NCBI GenBank assembly: GCA_964023205.1
Contig: OZ026844.1
Location: 36,255,326 to 36,319,325, forward strand
Origin: Lutraria lutraria
Taxonomy: Eukaryota; Mollusca; Bivalvia; Venerida; Mactridae
Reading direction: 5' to 3'
DNA length: 64,000 nt
A model generated the notes under the pieces. It had not been told where the DNA came from, ran no database searches, and saw nothing but the letters and a program-made list of their open reading frames with translations. Positions within the stretch are counted from its first letter, which is position 1; the number at the start of each line of letters is the position of its first letter. A program made the position numbers and the translations under genes. Shown here one piece after another: positions 11,271 through 23,726 of the stretch.

Positions 11271-14259
11271 TTGGTTGCCTCGGCAGCGTTACTGTTGTGT
11301 TGTTCTAAGGCTCCGTTCACACATTCTTCCAACATACGGATTTGTCCATCACTATATTAATCATATACAAGAATTAGATTATGATAAATATGCACTGTAT
11401 TAACAAAAATGCTTCAACAAAACATAAATACAGTCAAACCAGTGAACAAAGGCCATGCTGGGAAAGACAAAATGTAAAAGAATAACCTCTATTCACAGGG
11501 TGGCCTTTAATTGGGGGTAGCCACTAACACAGGTTAAATTGTACATGTTTTTCATAACTGTTTAAGAAATCATAGGGCAGTAACTTTTTAGTTTTTTCTT
11601 TCATTTTAAGCAGAAGTTTGGCATATAAATTCTACCTCATAACACAACTTAGTTTAAACTTATTTACAGCATAAATGTTAATCACTTAAAAATTAACTTA
11701 CAATACACTTATTAGAAGCTCTAAATAAAAGATAATAGCTAAATAAAGTTTGGAGTAAATTTAAAATGCATTAAAATCAAATCTTACAAGAATATGACCC
11801 TGCAGATCTTATTTATGGTTCACTGAGAAGAACTGTAGATAAATTCTATTTTAAACAAATCATTCATTCATTCAAAATGTATGTAAGATGTATGCTCACT
11901 ACGCTGATATTTTGTAGTTCCTCAATTCAATTATTTCTCTTTGCCTTATAAAGTTATATAAATGTTCAGAATGACTGATAGAACATAGATAAACATTCAC
12001 AGAACATCCAACAATAAATTAATCACAATACTAAATATTTTATCGTTAAAAGTTATACCAAAAATCCCTAATGAAAGCAACCCAACCATTTTGAGACAAA
12101 TTAATAAAAAATCCAAACACTTTAATAACCTGTCAATCAAGACTCATTACAAAATGCTTTATTAATTTGTCAATTAAAGAGCAATGTATCTAAGGGCATC
12201 AACTAAGAACTAGACAAATTGAGAAATAAATATTGCATAAGTAATGCCTGAGGGACATTTATTAGAGAACATTTCGTATGTTAGGGGTACTTATTAAGGA
12301 ACATCTGGCCCAGAGGTCTTTAGATTGGTCTCTGAGCTCAAATGTCATATCTTGTCTTTTAATATTTCTAAGTTAATTGTAATCAGACAGCATAATTGAT
12401 CTAAATATGGTTTTAAACATTAATCAGCGCTATCTTTTCAACCATAATACTTTGAGAATGAAGTTTTATAACCTCAGGGCCAGGTAGAAAACTAAACCAT
12501 TTGTATACAAACTCATAACTTTATAATTAGAAATCACTCGCACTTACCTTTTTGCATGAGATAAACAGATTATTCTGCCCCTGTTTTCAATGTTTGCTGT
12601 TTCATCTTCAGCACGAAGGCTTATCTGTAAATCGCTGGGTTTAACTAATTCTGCCACAGCTTGTGTCAAACCATGTACAACATTAAACTCATCCTCTTTT
12701 GATGGAACATCAATGTTTGATAAAATGTTCATAACCTGAAGTGAAATACAAAATAAAAGTGAAAGACATTCTAGATTTAACAAAGTTCCACAAGCGGTGG
12801 TAACTCTCATCATTCTGTTCACCGCCTCAGTGAGATCTATCCACCTATGATGTTTCTTATAGTTTCTGAGTTATGACATACAGATGCAGATGACACAGAT
12901 GACGCAGATGACACAGATGACACAGATGACGCAGATGATGCAGTGATCGCAACAGCTCAACATTTTATTCGAAAACGGCCAAGCTAATAAAATGAGCGAA
13001 ACTTTGAGTGAAATAGTTGTCAGAACAGGTAATGGTTATATCATCATACTGTATGTAGTTGCTACTATATATGCATCACTGAAAAAATTCATGCTCCAAT
13101 TAAATACATGTAGGTTCTTAATTATTTTACCTTTGCAAAATCAAATATACCAGAATGGAGATAAGTACATTTTACTATTGCACTTGTCAGTAAAATGTGA
13201 AATGATATTCTATACCTGAAGCATACTTTGTTCTTTTTCTGTCCAAGTGTTCAGTACCTGGGATCCAGTCACTACAGAAATCTAGAGAATTGAGATAAAA
13301 TAATCAAAGCATGATTTTAAATATAAATAAAAAAATTCTAGATTAGAATAACAAGAGCCTTGCTGACAAGACGGATTCCTCACCATGTAAACAAGGGAAG
13401 GAACTCAAAACAAGAAATTTCTTCTTATTTTATACAAGTATAATAACTATTCATCTGACATTGAAATTATTGAAAAAATCAAACACTAAAATTGGACAAG
13501 GCAGATATAAAGGGCAATAACTCAAAAATAATTAAAATTATAATTAAGATTACTGTGCTCTGTATTTCTATAAATATTGCTTCCTGGCTTTGTTTTAAGT
13601 TTAGAATAAAATATCTAAAAATGCTTTTTTCAGTTATATTCTGGAAAAATATCATTGAAATTAAATAGGCATGCCCTGGAACTGAAGCGTCTCAGATAGC
13701 AATTAAACTGGTGTCATTTTATTGCCTAAATCAATTAATGAAAGCCCTGTAAAAATAGTTACGAATTATCCTGCTAGTTTACTCAAAATACACATATCAA
13801 TTCAAGATTTACCAAACCTGCCTCTTAAAGCAAAGCCAAAGAGATTTTTAGAATGTACGGACAGGTTTATCTCCACGATTTATCATGATACTGATAGCTG
13901 GTGGTTTTTATTAAGAATTATAGCTTCAAGTACAGGCAAAAAACAGTATTTCTGAAAAACCATTGATATTGTACTACAATACTAAATAAAAAGACATACT
14001 AATCAACAATTCAACCATAAGTTACAAATAAAGTTACCAGTTTGTTTGAAGGAAAAATGTCATAAACAACGCGAATATATTCCATCATAGCTTCTACTGA
14101 GCATGTCCAAAGACTTTTGAAGATTGGCGCAGCCGGGATAATTCCTGGAGTCTTACCCTTGCCCAGTATGTCATATTCAATACTTTGGTTGCAACACTTC
14201 TGGAACTCAGGACTATGGTCCAGCACAAATACAGTCTTATGTGTAACAGGCAGAACCAT
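11271..14259 (-). CDS. INTS13: INTS13 / Asunder, N-terminal part only
   Basis: INTS13 (Asunder, Mat89Bb) is an Integrator subunit. Integrator is the nuclear complex that cleaves snRNA and paused nascent RNAs; INTS13 is also required for dynein recruitment in mitosis. Coding exons on the minus strand: 14038-14259, 13216-13281, 12548-12735, 11271-11351. Start ATG is at 14259-14257, eight bases after a splice acceptor. Recognisable family segments: HKTVFVLDHSPEFQ, GIIPAAPIFKSLWTCSVEAM, YDIFPSNKL, GSQVLNTWTEKEQ, NRGRIICLSHAK, IRMLEECVNGALEQHN. Phases join as 0, 0, 2, leaving 185 codons plus two bases at the last donor. The family protein is about 700 residues. I find no exons for the rest between 11270 and the channel gene. 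Reading through the last donor gives TAA at once. Either this is a 5' fragment or the remainder is displaced or too diverged to see. Confidence 0.85.
11429..11543. mobile_element. Pogo/Tigger-like MITE (short copy)
   Basis: TACAGTCAAACCAGTGAACA at the left, AACACAGGTTAAATTGTA at the right. At 115 bp it is an internally deleted relative of the elements at 10225 and 49354. It lies within the INTS13 intron between coding exons 3 and 4. Confidence 0.6.
12812..12985. repeat. Dispersed repeat with internal 9-bp tandem array, copy 1
   Basis: Contains TGTTCACCGCCTCAGTGAGA, TCTTATAGTTTCTGAGTTATGA, a (CAGATGACA)n-type array at about 12885-12947, then GTGATCGCAACAGCT and AAAACGGCCAAGCTAA. A second copy with the same order of motifs but no array is at 46985-47180. 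Confidence 0.6.
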
Positions 14260-14351
14260 TATTTCTGAAAAGTTTGCAAAGATTACAATGATCGTCAAAC
14301 ATTCAGGTTGAAAGAATTAAAAATACTGTAATTACATTATGTTGAACATGT

Positions 14352-14798
14352 TAGGGCTGTGGATCGTTGGTTAAGTGGCGATCCGATCCAATCCACGATT
14401 CAACACTTATGATCCACAATTTGAATCACAAATCTTTTGTTATCAAGTAACCCATCTAAAACTTCAAAATTGCAGTCCTGAAGACAGCTAATTTGTTTTT
14501 AGGAATAATGAAGTAAATCCATATAAATTGTTCTATGGCTTAAATTTATACGTAATCCCTTCCAGTTAATTGATTTATCAGCATCATTATCTATAGAACC
14601 GATTGGACATCTTGGCAAACAGTATAGTCCATGATGAGACAATATTCATTCAGGGAATTTTAAGAACAAAAAATACACTTTTAATTTGTTACAAAACATG
14701 ATCGTGAACCTTGAATCGTAGTAATGACGATTATTCGTACTCGGTTTTTCAATTTGATTCGCGAATGCCCAAGTACTCGTATGTTCGCCGCAGCCCTA
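14352..14798. mobile_element. Non-autonomous hAT-like element with 8-bp target duplication
   Basis: Begins TAGGGCTGTGGATCG and ends CGCCGCAGCCCTA. Immediately outside both ends is the same 8-mer GAACATGT (14344-14351 and 14799-14806). An 8-bp target duplication with short terminal inverted repeats is the hAT pattern. It is 447 bp long with no coding capacity and many GATC/ATCC phrases. It lies in the INTS13 intron between the non-coding exon and the first coding exon. Confidence 0.8.
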
Positions 14799-15316
14799 GA
14801 ACATGTACAGTATTCACTGCAACAACATTAAAAGTTGTACATTTTGGCTGGGACTATCTTATACAGGTATAGTGGTCCAAGTTTAAGAACTTGCAATAGG
14901 CATATAGAATACTGGAAGTAAATCAGGTAAACTGGCAAATCCAAGGTGCTGCAAGCATTCAAAATATGACCAAAAATGTCAGGAGGTGTGATTTTTTTGG
15001 TCTATTCCTGGCAACAGAACTAAGGAAAAAGATCATGACTATCAAAACGATTCAAGTGGATAACAAAATTCAACAAAACGTGGGAAACATTTTCTCTTCA
15101 GTTCAATTTGCGACAGATCTTTCGATATTTTTTATAAATTCTTAATTAGATACAATAGTGTACCAGTGTTCGGATACAACTACAGAGGCGAATACAATAA
15201 ACACGACCGCAGAAGTAGCTGGCAATCATTAGTCTTATCCCTAACAACTTTCTAAGGACACGCATGCATTGAATTCATTTAAATACAGTTATTTAGATAT
15301 TTCAAACACCGATTAC

Positions 15317-15400
15317 CTTGTAATGAAATGAACCGGTTTTAAATCAACATGGGCGCAGCCATCTTGTGACTGGTTTTTTAAAAATAATGGGAACCAGTCT
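15317..15400 (-). promoter_or_regulatory. INTS13: INTS13 non-coding first exon, uORF and promoter-proximal motif
   Basis: On the minus strand the sequence AAGATGGCTGCGCCCATG, a YY1-like promoter-proximal motif common near animal start sites, is followed by a good donor (ACAAG then GTAATC, exon end 15317). Splicing to the acceptor at 14265 places the real ATG in the next exon. The ATG at 15362 opens an eight-codon uORF that ends at TAA 15341-15339. The exon's upstream limit is not determined. Confidence 0.55.
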
Positions 15401-15467
15401 ATTAAAACTGGTCCCCGTCGACCTGCGTTTACTGCGGGGACGGGAACCAGTTGTGGTGTAAGGGAAG

Positions 15468-16520
15468 GAGTGTCAGACTTTTCGACCCCTAACTTTTTCT
15501 ACCCCTAACCTTTTCAACCCCGAAATTATTTGACCCCTACACTTTCGAGTGTCAGACTTTTCGACCCCTAACTTTTTCTACCCCTAACCTTTTCAACCCC
15601 GAAATTATTTGACCCCTACACTTTCGACCCCTAATGGGATTTCGACCCCTAAATTTCTAAGGCATTTCGACCCCTATTTCACACATTGTATTTGGTATGA
15701 AAAATTAATAGATAATTGAATGGTTGTTAAAAACTCGTTCACACGTTTTTTGTACTCCAATTAAGTGATGGCAAGGACTTATATATACATGTATGTATAT
15801 AAGTCCTTGGTGATGGTAAAATGATCAAATTGTACTTTATTGTTTATTTCATATATTAAACATTAGAGTGATGCATTTTTGTTTATCATATTAAAAACAT
15901 CGTTTTTTTTTCATATACTGACTACATGTTTAGGCTATTTATTGCACTTATTGAATGACAATAAATGTTCTGTTCTGTTTTAATGCTAATTGGCACTGTT
16001 ATAAGAATATATATGTGTCTGCTTGTGTACATACGATTGTTCATTAAACATTTGACAATAATATTTGCCAATTTATGTGAATAAAATGACTTGAAAAAAG
16101 TTAAGTTGACGAGGATAGGAACCATAATAATGACCTTTTCTTCTAAAAAGGCTTCATAAATATTAATGTTATAATGAAAATTAATGAATAATTTGACAAT
16201 GATGTGTTTGTTGTTTTTTCATCGAAGACTGATGTATAAAAAACATTAATTATTACATTTCTTAAAAAAAAAAATATATATATTATGCAGTGCATATATA
16301 TATATTCATAATGGTATAATCATGATGAAAAAAAAAAATGTACAAAAATAACAAAATCAAGCTCAATTCTTCAAAATAATACCCAAATAAAGATAAATAT
16401 GTAGGGGTCGAAATGCCGTCACAAATATTCCCAAAGTAGGGGTCGAAATAGTTAGGGGTCGATAAGGCTTAGGATAAAAGTGGGGGTTGAAAAAGTTAGG
16501 GGTCGAACTGTCTTGCTACC
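15468..16520. mobile_element. Mutator-like (MULE-type) element with 9-bp target duplication
   Basis: The 9-mer TAAGGGAAG flanks both ends exactly (15459-15467 and 16521-16529). The ends are inverted repeats sharing CGACCCCTAACTTTTTC. Near the left end a block of about 79 bp (GTGTCAGACTTTTCGACCCC onward) is repeated in tandem at about 15470-15625. The right end carries the reverse motif GGGGTCGAA several times between 16405 and 16510. The AT-rich interior has no transposase and includes a palindrome at 15772-15810. A 9-bp duplication is typical of Mutator-like elements. The class is inferred. Confidence 0.7.
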
Positions 16521-16792
16521 TAAGGGAAGCAACTCGTACAATAAAAATATCCTTGCATATTCTAAAAAATTTTATAACTTCAATTTAAATCAATGTTTTA
16601 ACTCGGAATATAGTACGCGAGTGTACATTGACACCCTCTTTAACTGTCATTTACCAAATTAAGTATTATTATAAATAATGAAAATTATAAATTGTTTTCG
16701 GTAACATAATTTATTTTCGTTTGTTCTCGATAAAAAGTTGTAACACCCATCACGCACCTGTTTTGTTGTCGAGGTAACACATCCGCTTCAAA

Positions 16793-19700
16793 ATGGCGTC
16801 CGACGGTTCAAGTCCAAATTCGTGGCCAAGGAAAGATGAAACCAATCTTTATTTACAAAACCATCGTGTTCTTGAGTTGTTCAACAACTTAACATCACAG
16901 TTGATGTTTAATAGACCAGGTAAACCTTGGATTTCTGTGAATATTAATGAGTCAAAACAAATGCAACGGTATTTATAAATTGGCACCAGTCCGATTAGCT
17001 TAGTTCGACAGTTGGTAGAGCATATCTTACTTCCAAGCAGGAGGTCGTGGGTTTGAGCCGGATGCCGCATTGGGTGTATTGTTTTCCTCCTACTATTACT
17101 CAAACTGTGACAGTCAAAAGATGGAGTTTGGCACATTGAAACACAATAATTTGAACAAATTGTAAAAAATATCAGGTAGTTGTATTTAGAGGTAGATGCA
17201 ACTTCCTCGATAATCGTAAATGTATTAAAATAAGGTGTCGTCGCCTAGCTGGTGTATAGATGATCAATAATTAATCGATATTCTATTGTTTTAGCGATGT
17301 AGTATCGTAGCATAGCGGGAGAGTATTAGACGCCTGTTATTAAAATGGCTGTTGTTTTATTAATTATGGACTAATTCTTTTAAATGTAACCTTGTTAGAA
17401 AGCTGAAATATAGCCAATTTTGGAAGTGTACTTATTTTTTCCCTATCTTATAAATTGATCGAGAAATGACGAGTTAAATGAGATTCAATTTTTTTCGTTT
17501 ATCACGCCGTGGTGGCAACATGCCCGACTTTGTGTACATGTTTAAATAAAATTGTCATGTTTTTGTCAATCATTAACCGATTGTTTTTTAAGTAACCATG
17601 TTAAAAAGCTGAAAGATAGCTGATTTTAGAAATGTACTTATTGTTTCCCTATCTTATAAATTGATTGAGAAATGACGAGTTTAATGAGATTTTTTTTTCA
17701 TTTTTCGCGCCGTGGTGAAAAAAAATGCCTGACATTGTGCACATGTTTTAATTAAATGATCATTATCTTTTCACCAAATCATTTAATAAATATTGGAAGT
17801 AACAGAAGATTGTGTGCAGTAAGTGTTCCCAGTATCATTTTTGGTATAAGAAGTGAGGAAAACCACTTCATGTATGTCGCAGTAAGAGGCATACATTTTT
17901 GTCAATTCGACCCCTTTTTAGAGAAATTTCTCAACTACACAGAGTGAACATTGTCAACAAAATCGCCTAACAAATCAATGCAGATGATTCTTTAATGTAT
18001 CAATCATTGAAAAACATTGATTTTGAACAAATGCATCCATCGGTCTTTACGCCTGTTCTGCACCAATTTACCACTTATTCATGTCTTTCCGCCAATTTTC
18101 CGCCATTTTTAAAAATACTCGATCGGCAATGTTGAACTTTTTCCCATTAATTTAGCCTAATTACAAGACGATACATCAAAACTATTCATGCATGCTTAAT
18201 CTCAAAGTACTTAACTATTATATTATACCATAAATATTTTCCGAAGATAAGTATAATGATACGGCATATATCAATAAAAGTTATACTATATGTACATTCT
18301 TTTCAATGCGACTGCGCATGCGCGCGTGGATAACGACAAGTGTTTCGACCGGATTTTTAGTTGCATCTACCGTTAATACAACTACCTGAAAATATATAGT
18401 ATCCCCTTCATACCTATTACAGCCGATGGCAGCCCAGATAATAACAATAACACAGTTTTTATATTTCCGCAAATGCTAGATGGTCCTCACATTGGTTGGA
18501 ATTTAGTACTGACGCAGGAATTTCCCATGTTACTACGTATCTCGCATTTGATTGGTCGATAGGTGGTAATAATGTCATCAAGCCAAAAATGAATATGGAT
18601 GTCTGTGTGTCAAGAAATGCGATCAGTTGATATATTATTTTATTGAGAGCATTTTTATGTTTTTCGACAAGAAGAAGAATTGCTTATGAGGATTAAATGG
18701 TTGTATGATTGCAGACTTGTACTGCTGTGCATCTTAAGTTAACACTGGTAAAGAGTTAGGTAGGCGGTAATAGGGATGGCCTGTATACTCCATATTAATA
18801 GACTATATTATTTTGTCATATTTTTTCAATTTAACATGTCCCTATCAGTTTCATACAGGGTCTATGAATGAGTCTCTATTTTTTATAAATGTGCTCTAGA
18901 AATTGAGTTTGTGAATTTTACTTGCAAAGATACAGTCAAACGTAATGAATGTAACATGCATTATTATTCAAAAGACACTAATATTTTCTGTAGAAAGTAG
19001 TTTGCGACATGTAATGGCTCTTTATATACTACCTTGTACCAGAGTATGATGTTTTATGTGTATGCTGTTGATTTGTTAATGTTATGAAAACTGTTGGTAC
19101 CATTTCATTGTTTATATGTAAAAAAATAAGACCAACCCTCCACATAGGTACAAGATATATATTTATATGTAAATAAAATGTTGAAAAAATATCCGAGTCA
19201 TATAAATTAATAATGAAAAAAAAATAAACATTTCACAGCTGCAGGTATTATATATTATTTAATAGCCGACCGGTTTCGTCATTTGACTGATCAGGACTAT
19301 AATATACTAAAAATTTATATGTATATATATGATTATGAACAAATTGAACAATTGTGAAATTTTAATAAAGATATTCAAACAGGTCCATCAATATTTCGTA
19401 TATTTTAGTGAAAACATATGTAAATTGACAGTCAAATTTTTTAAAGCCAACTTCTGTTAATTTACTTGTTATAAAAAAATATGTGAACAACAAGCAAATG
19501 CTAATTTTATCCCAAGACAATAATGACTGCCATAACTGGAAATATATAGAGCGTGTGATGTCTTTTTTATGACATGTGCGTAACATGACTGTGGGAAAAC
19601 ACAGCTGATACTGTTCTATAAATAGTATTTTTTTCAATGATGTTGAAAAAATAAGATTTGTGGTTTTGGAAATATTCATATATATATATAAATATTCAAT

Positions 19701-21192
19701 TTAGTAACAATTGAATTTATTTTTAAACAGCTGACCCAAAGAAATTTATGATAGAAACACTGGAGAGACTGGATAAAAGCCAGGCCACAAAACGTGATTA
19801 TCCATGCTTGTTTGATGATAGCAATATTCAGTCAATATATGGTATGTTAGATCCAACAAACAGAGGATACATCACACTTAAACAGTATAGTGAAGGTAAG
19901 CGGTGTTTTTTACTATTTTAATAATTTTACAGCCTGTCTATTTGTTGATTGTAATTTATTCAGTTAAATACTCATGGCTGCTCATTTCCTCATTGATGGT
20001 TTAGTTTTCAAAATTTACAATAAAGTCAAGTCTGAGAATTGAAAGTCGTCAACCTATGAAATTTGGCCTACTTTGTATATCTTCAGTCAGATTTAATGCA
20101 GAGGTTTATTTAATAAAATACTTAGTATATAAATCACTGTGAATTAAGATGACCATTAATCAGATTTGACTATATATTTGTATAGAACATATGGCAAATC
20201 CTGTTTCATACTGTGATGCATATTATATAACTGATATTATTAAACACTTTACCATTTTTTACAAATGCTATGATTGTTCTTTTTCAGCTTTGGAGACATT
20301 AGGCATTAAAGACTACAATGTACAACCTGATGGCAGCTCAGATGATAGAATTACTTTTGACACATTTTTGCATGAAGCGTAAGTAGTTAAAGGAGAAATG
20401 TGTTTATTTGGCACTGACCCTGAAATTGCTAACAACAAACTCCAAAAATATTTGGGGATGAATTGTGTACTTCATATTCTCTCAAAAAGTATGATTTGAA
20501 AGTAATTAAACTATAACCCAAATTGTTTGATGGTACATAAACCTTCAAATGACTATTTCTTATAACAAATGATTCTAATATCTGTGATCAAATGTTATAT
20601 TTATGAGGCAGTGATGTAAGTACTGCTGTGGGAAATAATTATTTAAGGATTTTCGTGTGAAAGAAATGCATAGCAATTTCAACATTTAGCACATTCAGTC
20701 ATTATCCATTCGATACCTACAATATTATATACAAACAGAGAAAATGTTATGTTGTGATAAATACATTTTCAATTGTTGCTACTAATATTACTTTACTCAA
20801 GTATTTTCAATTCTTTATTATTTAAGTATACATAATGTATAATCTTATTAAATGATTTTGGTTAACGGTAACAACCAATCATTAAGATAATTAAATACTT
20901 CCACCTTTCTCTTAATGAATTCTGTAATAACCTAGTTTTTAGAAGGTTAATCTTAATTGTTACCATTGAAACAACATTCTATAATAATCCTTTTGACCTT
21001 CATCATACAAATTTTGTGTTGAAATGCATGCTATGAATTGTGATATGTATACATGTAAGTCTAAAAGATATATATCTATTGAGATATGTTTTATTTTCTT
21101 TAAAATCAAGTCATGATATCAAAACTACCATATTTCTATTTTACAGGAGGGAAGGTTTACAAAGAGCATGGTCAACATTTCAAGCTGTTTAG
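16793..21192 (+). CDS. EFCAB10: EF-hand calcium-binding domain protein 10
   Basis: Four exons: 16793-16919, 19731-19895, 20288-20378, 21147-21192 (429 coding bases, 142 residues, TAG at 21190-21192). All junctions are GT-AG and phases join cleanly (1, 1, 2). The N-terminus LYLQNHRVLELFNNLTSQLM is the RIIa-like dimerisation/docking domain of this family, a fold usually found in cilia and flagella proteins. DYPCLFDDSNIQSIYGMLD, GYITLKQYSE and ALETLGIKDYN match the EF-hand-like half. Length fits the vertebrate proteins (about 130-150 residues). The ATG is in a good context (CAAAATGGCG). A role in axonemes is inferred from the family. The first intron is about 2.8 kb and contains a SINE. Confidence 0.93.
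16985..17100 (+). repeat. tRNA-headed SINE, GGTAGAGCA family, copy in EFCAB10 intron 1
   Basis: Box-A-like TTAGTTCGACAGTTGGTAGAGCA and box-B-like GGTCGTGGGTTTGAGCC are followed by a conserved GTATTGTTTTCCTCCTACTA body. The acceptor stem does not pair, so this is not a functional tRNA gene. Relatives at 23727, 24088 and 62468. Confidence 0.65.
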
Positions 21193-22335
21193 TAAAAGTA
21201 TGAACTGAAAAACTGTAAATAAATCATACAACAGGAATATGTGTTATCCTGCTTAATGGAACAGAAGCTGATTCTAGATATAATGTGGTTTATTTCTGAA
21301 GATTGTAAACATTTACATGAAACTACATCAGCTGAAATATAGAGGATGGGATATTAATTAACTTCAAATTTACTTATTGTAATTTGGTATTGAAAAATAT
21401 AAATATCTGTTTTGTAGAAAAGATACCAATGTGTAAAGATGCCTTAAAAAGGTTGGGGGAAATACTTGTATGCTTTAATGAATATTTTTACTGTTTTGTA
21501 AAATGATACTCACTTGAAACAATATTAATGAATACTATTATTATGCATGGAAAAATCCTTCCATGCAAATATGTAAGATAATTATGAATGCTTTTTGCTT
21601 TTATAATTTATTAAACACAGTTTTCTTAAATAATATTTTATAATTGTTCTATCTAAAAAGGATGAATCCTTGAAAATTTCTATGTCTAGTTTGAAAGTTT
21701 CCTGTAGATGTTTTTTGTATGAGCGTCTGTGATATTGAGATGTTTGCTTATGTATTGTATTTGTATTTATTCTTCCATGTATATGTACCATATTTCATAT
21801 CATTGTTCATTGATTAATAGATTCATTAAAACAACATATTATTGTTTTTATTTTATAAACATGAACAAGTTTACTTGCATTCTGGGTAATGTACAAGTTA
21901 TGTCCTTTTTAGGGTATTTAATACAGTGTTCCCAAAACATTGGGTCTATGCTAATCATGGGCCCTAGTCTTTTTGTGACTGTCCATGTAGGCCTGTAGAC
22001 ACCATACTTGAGCGTGGTCAGTAATAGGTCAATAGCTTATTCACTGTGGTCTGTTGAAGGAGGGGCAGACGCAGACTAACTTTGTTACTAGTTCTACATC
22101 CACCCATAACAATGATCAACCAACGATCCATGTTAAGTATCTAGGACTCTGTATTACATGCATATAGAGAACCTTTACGTGTATATGTATTCAATTTGTA
22201 TACATGTGTGTATATTGGGCCCAGGTACAGATTACAGAAATTCAGTCTACAAATAAATGAGTGTACAGAAATCGGCCTCACACTCGACGTAAAAAGTCAT
22301 ATAGAGATAAAGCTGGAACCTTATTCTCCCAGCAT
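21193..22335 (+). other. EFCAB10 3' UTR and intergenic DNA
   Basis: AATAAA at 21218-21223 lies 26 bases after the stop and is the first plausible poly(A) signal; others follow. Beyond about 21250 I see only AT-rich non-coding sequence. Open frames at 21582-21791 (-) and 21729-21998 (+) show no family resemblance. Confidence 0.45.
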
Positions 22336-22590
22336 CTACAAAATTATGTTTTGTTTGTTTGAGTTTTATGCCCATTTTCTAAAGTCAGAGTCATATGAGG
22401 CAGACAGTTCATCTAAGCATCGTTCCTGAGAAGAACCAGTACTAGAAACCATCCTCCGTAAGCAACTGCATGTCTACTTTCTCACATAAAGAGACATGTT
22501 CAATAGTTGGACTCAAACCCACAACCCTCTATCATTGAGAGGTTACAGTGATTTGAAGTCAGCGACCTTAACCACAGAGGCAGGTCAAAA
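22336..22590 (-). repeat. tRNA-headed SINE (Leu-like head), reverse copy
   Basis: Reads in reverse as GGTTAAGGTCGCTGACTTCAA followed by a variable arm, GTGGGTTTGAGTCC and the TTGCTTACGGAGGATGG body, ending in a CAAACAAACAAA-like tail. Same family as 2633-2880 and 61030-61280. Confidence 0.65.
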
Positions 22591-22693
22591 AATATGTTAA
22601 CCTGTTCATTCTAGGAATAGAGATCAGAGGAGTGCCTCTTGGAACTGAACATTTTACTATAAAAAATAAATAAACAGGCCCAATAATCATTAT

Positions 22694-22790
22694 AGATGAG
22701 GGAGGGGGGGGGGGGCTAAAGCATAATTTAAGAATTTGACTAACACTAATTAATGTGTGTGTGTGTGTGTGTGTGGGGGGGGGGTAATAG
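22694..22790. repeat. Poly-G tract and GT microsatellite
   Basis: A G-rich run (about 22698-22715) is followed by (TG)n of about 10 units that runs into another G run (22757-22786). Simple sequence only. Confidence 0.85.
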
Positions 22791-23099
22791 CACCTTTTAT
22801 CATTACAGCTGAAATTATTGGTGGGGGACTAAAAGCCCATATACATACCCATGGCTGCAGGTTCCTATATACGCTCCTGATATTAGCAGATAGATGGTAA
22901 GTGGGGAACTATATTTATGTGTATTATAAACCTCTGGTAATATGGTTCCAGTTATATATATAATTTGGTTGAGTTCTGCTGGGTTTTAAATCAAATTGAA
23001 ACTGTTTTAGTCACTATAGACAATTTTATGGTTCACGTGCAGACGACGAAAACAAGATCCCATAAAGAGTTCATTGACAGGGGAATTATCCGTACCTTA

Positions 23100-23190
23100 T
23101 ACATGACCCAATCATTACTCAACCGGAACCGGTAACACAAAATGGCGGACTTAAACTGAAACCTGCTAATTACAGGTGAATACAGGTAAA
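23100..23190 (+). promoter_or_regulatory. Probable promoter and non-coding first exon of neuroglian A
   Basis: ACACAAAATGGCGGAC (around 23135-23150) resembles the promoter-proximal ATGGCG motif also seen at INTS13 and EFCAB10. It is followed by two candidate donors (ACAG then GTGAAT, exon end 23175; ACAG then GTAAAT, exon end 23185). The ATG here would give only a five-codon uORF. Splicing to the acceptor at 24821-24822 would supply the coding start. No transcript evidence is available. Confidence 0.4.
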
Positions 23191-23726
23191 TTAATTACTT
23201 TGACAAATACTTTATGACAAGTCATATCGTTTGTAGACAAGCATGATAAGTTTATTTAACGAATCCATTCAGTATTATGGTCGATCTGGCTCCCAGATTC
23301 GAATGACGCGTTTATTTCCTGTTCTGTGGCGTCAAGTGGTCAACTTTTATCTCGAGAGCTAATGACTCAGAAAATCAACTATTGTAATTGTTAAAGATCG
23401 CGCTAGTGTCCTCGCTAAAATTATGAATATGATAACATTAAAAGTATTCTTACAGTTCTTGTCAGTCTGATAACTGTAATTATTTTAGATTACCATTTTC
23501 AATCTGTTGTATTCCAATCGTACGTATTTTCATTTTCAAAAACAGGAAATGATTGATTTTTGAGTACCATGCATTAGTTGAAGTATTTTTGATTTTCATT
23601 TAGATTTTCTATGATACAATTTCATTTAAATATACTCACTATTAAACTACTTAAAGATGTACATGTAGCAGTTTGGTATAATATATAGTAATTGTTTAGA
23701 TAAATTGGCAGTGACCCTTATTATCC

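Noticed and set aside
13722..13955. 77-codon plus frame inside an INTS13 intron
   Set aside because: No family resemblance, no splice context, on the strand opposite the gene.
14117..14311. 64-codon plus frame
   Set aside because: Antisense shadow of the first INTS13 coding exon.
16793..16978. EFCAB10 as a 61-residue single-exon protein
   Set aside because: Reads through a good donor at 16920; splicing to 19731 continues the family sequence.
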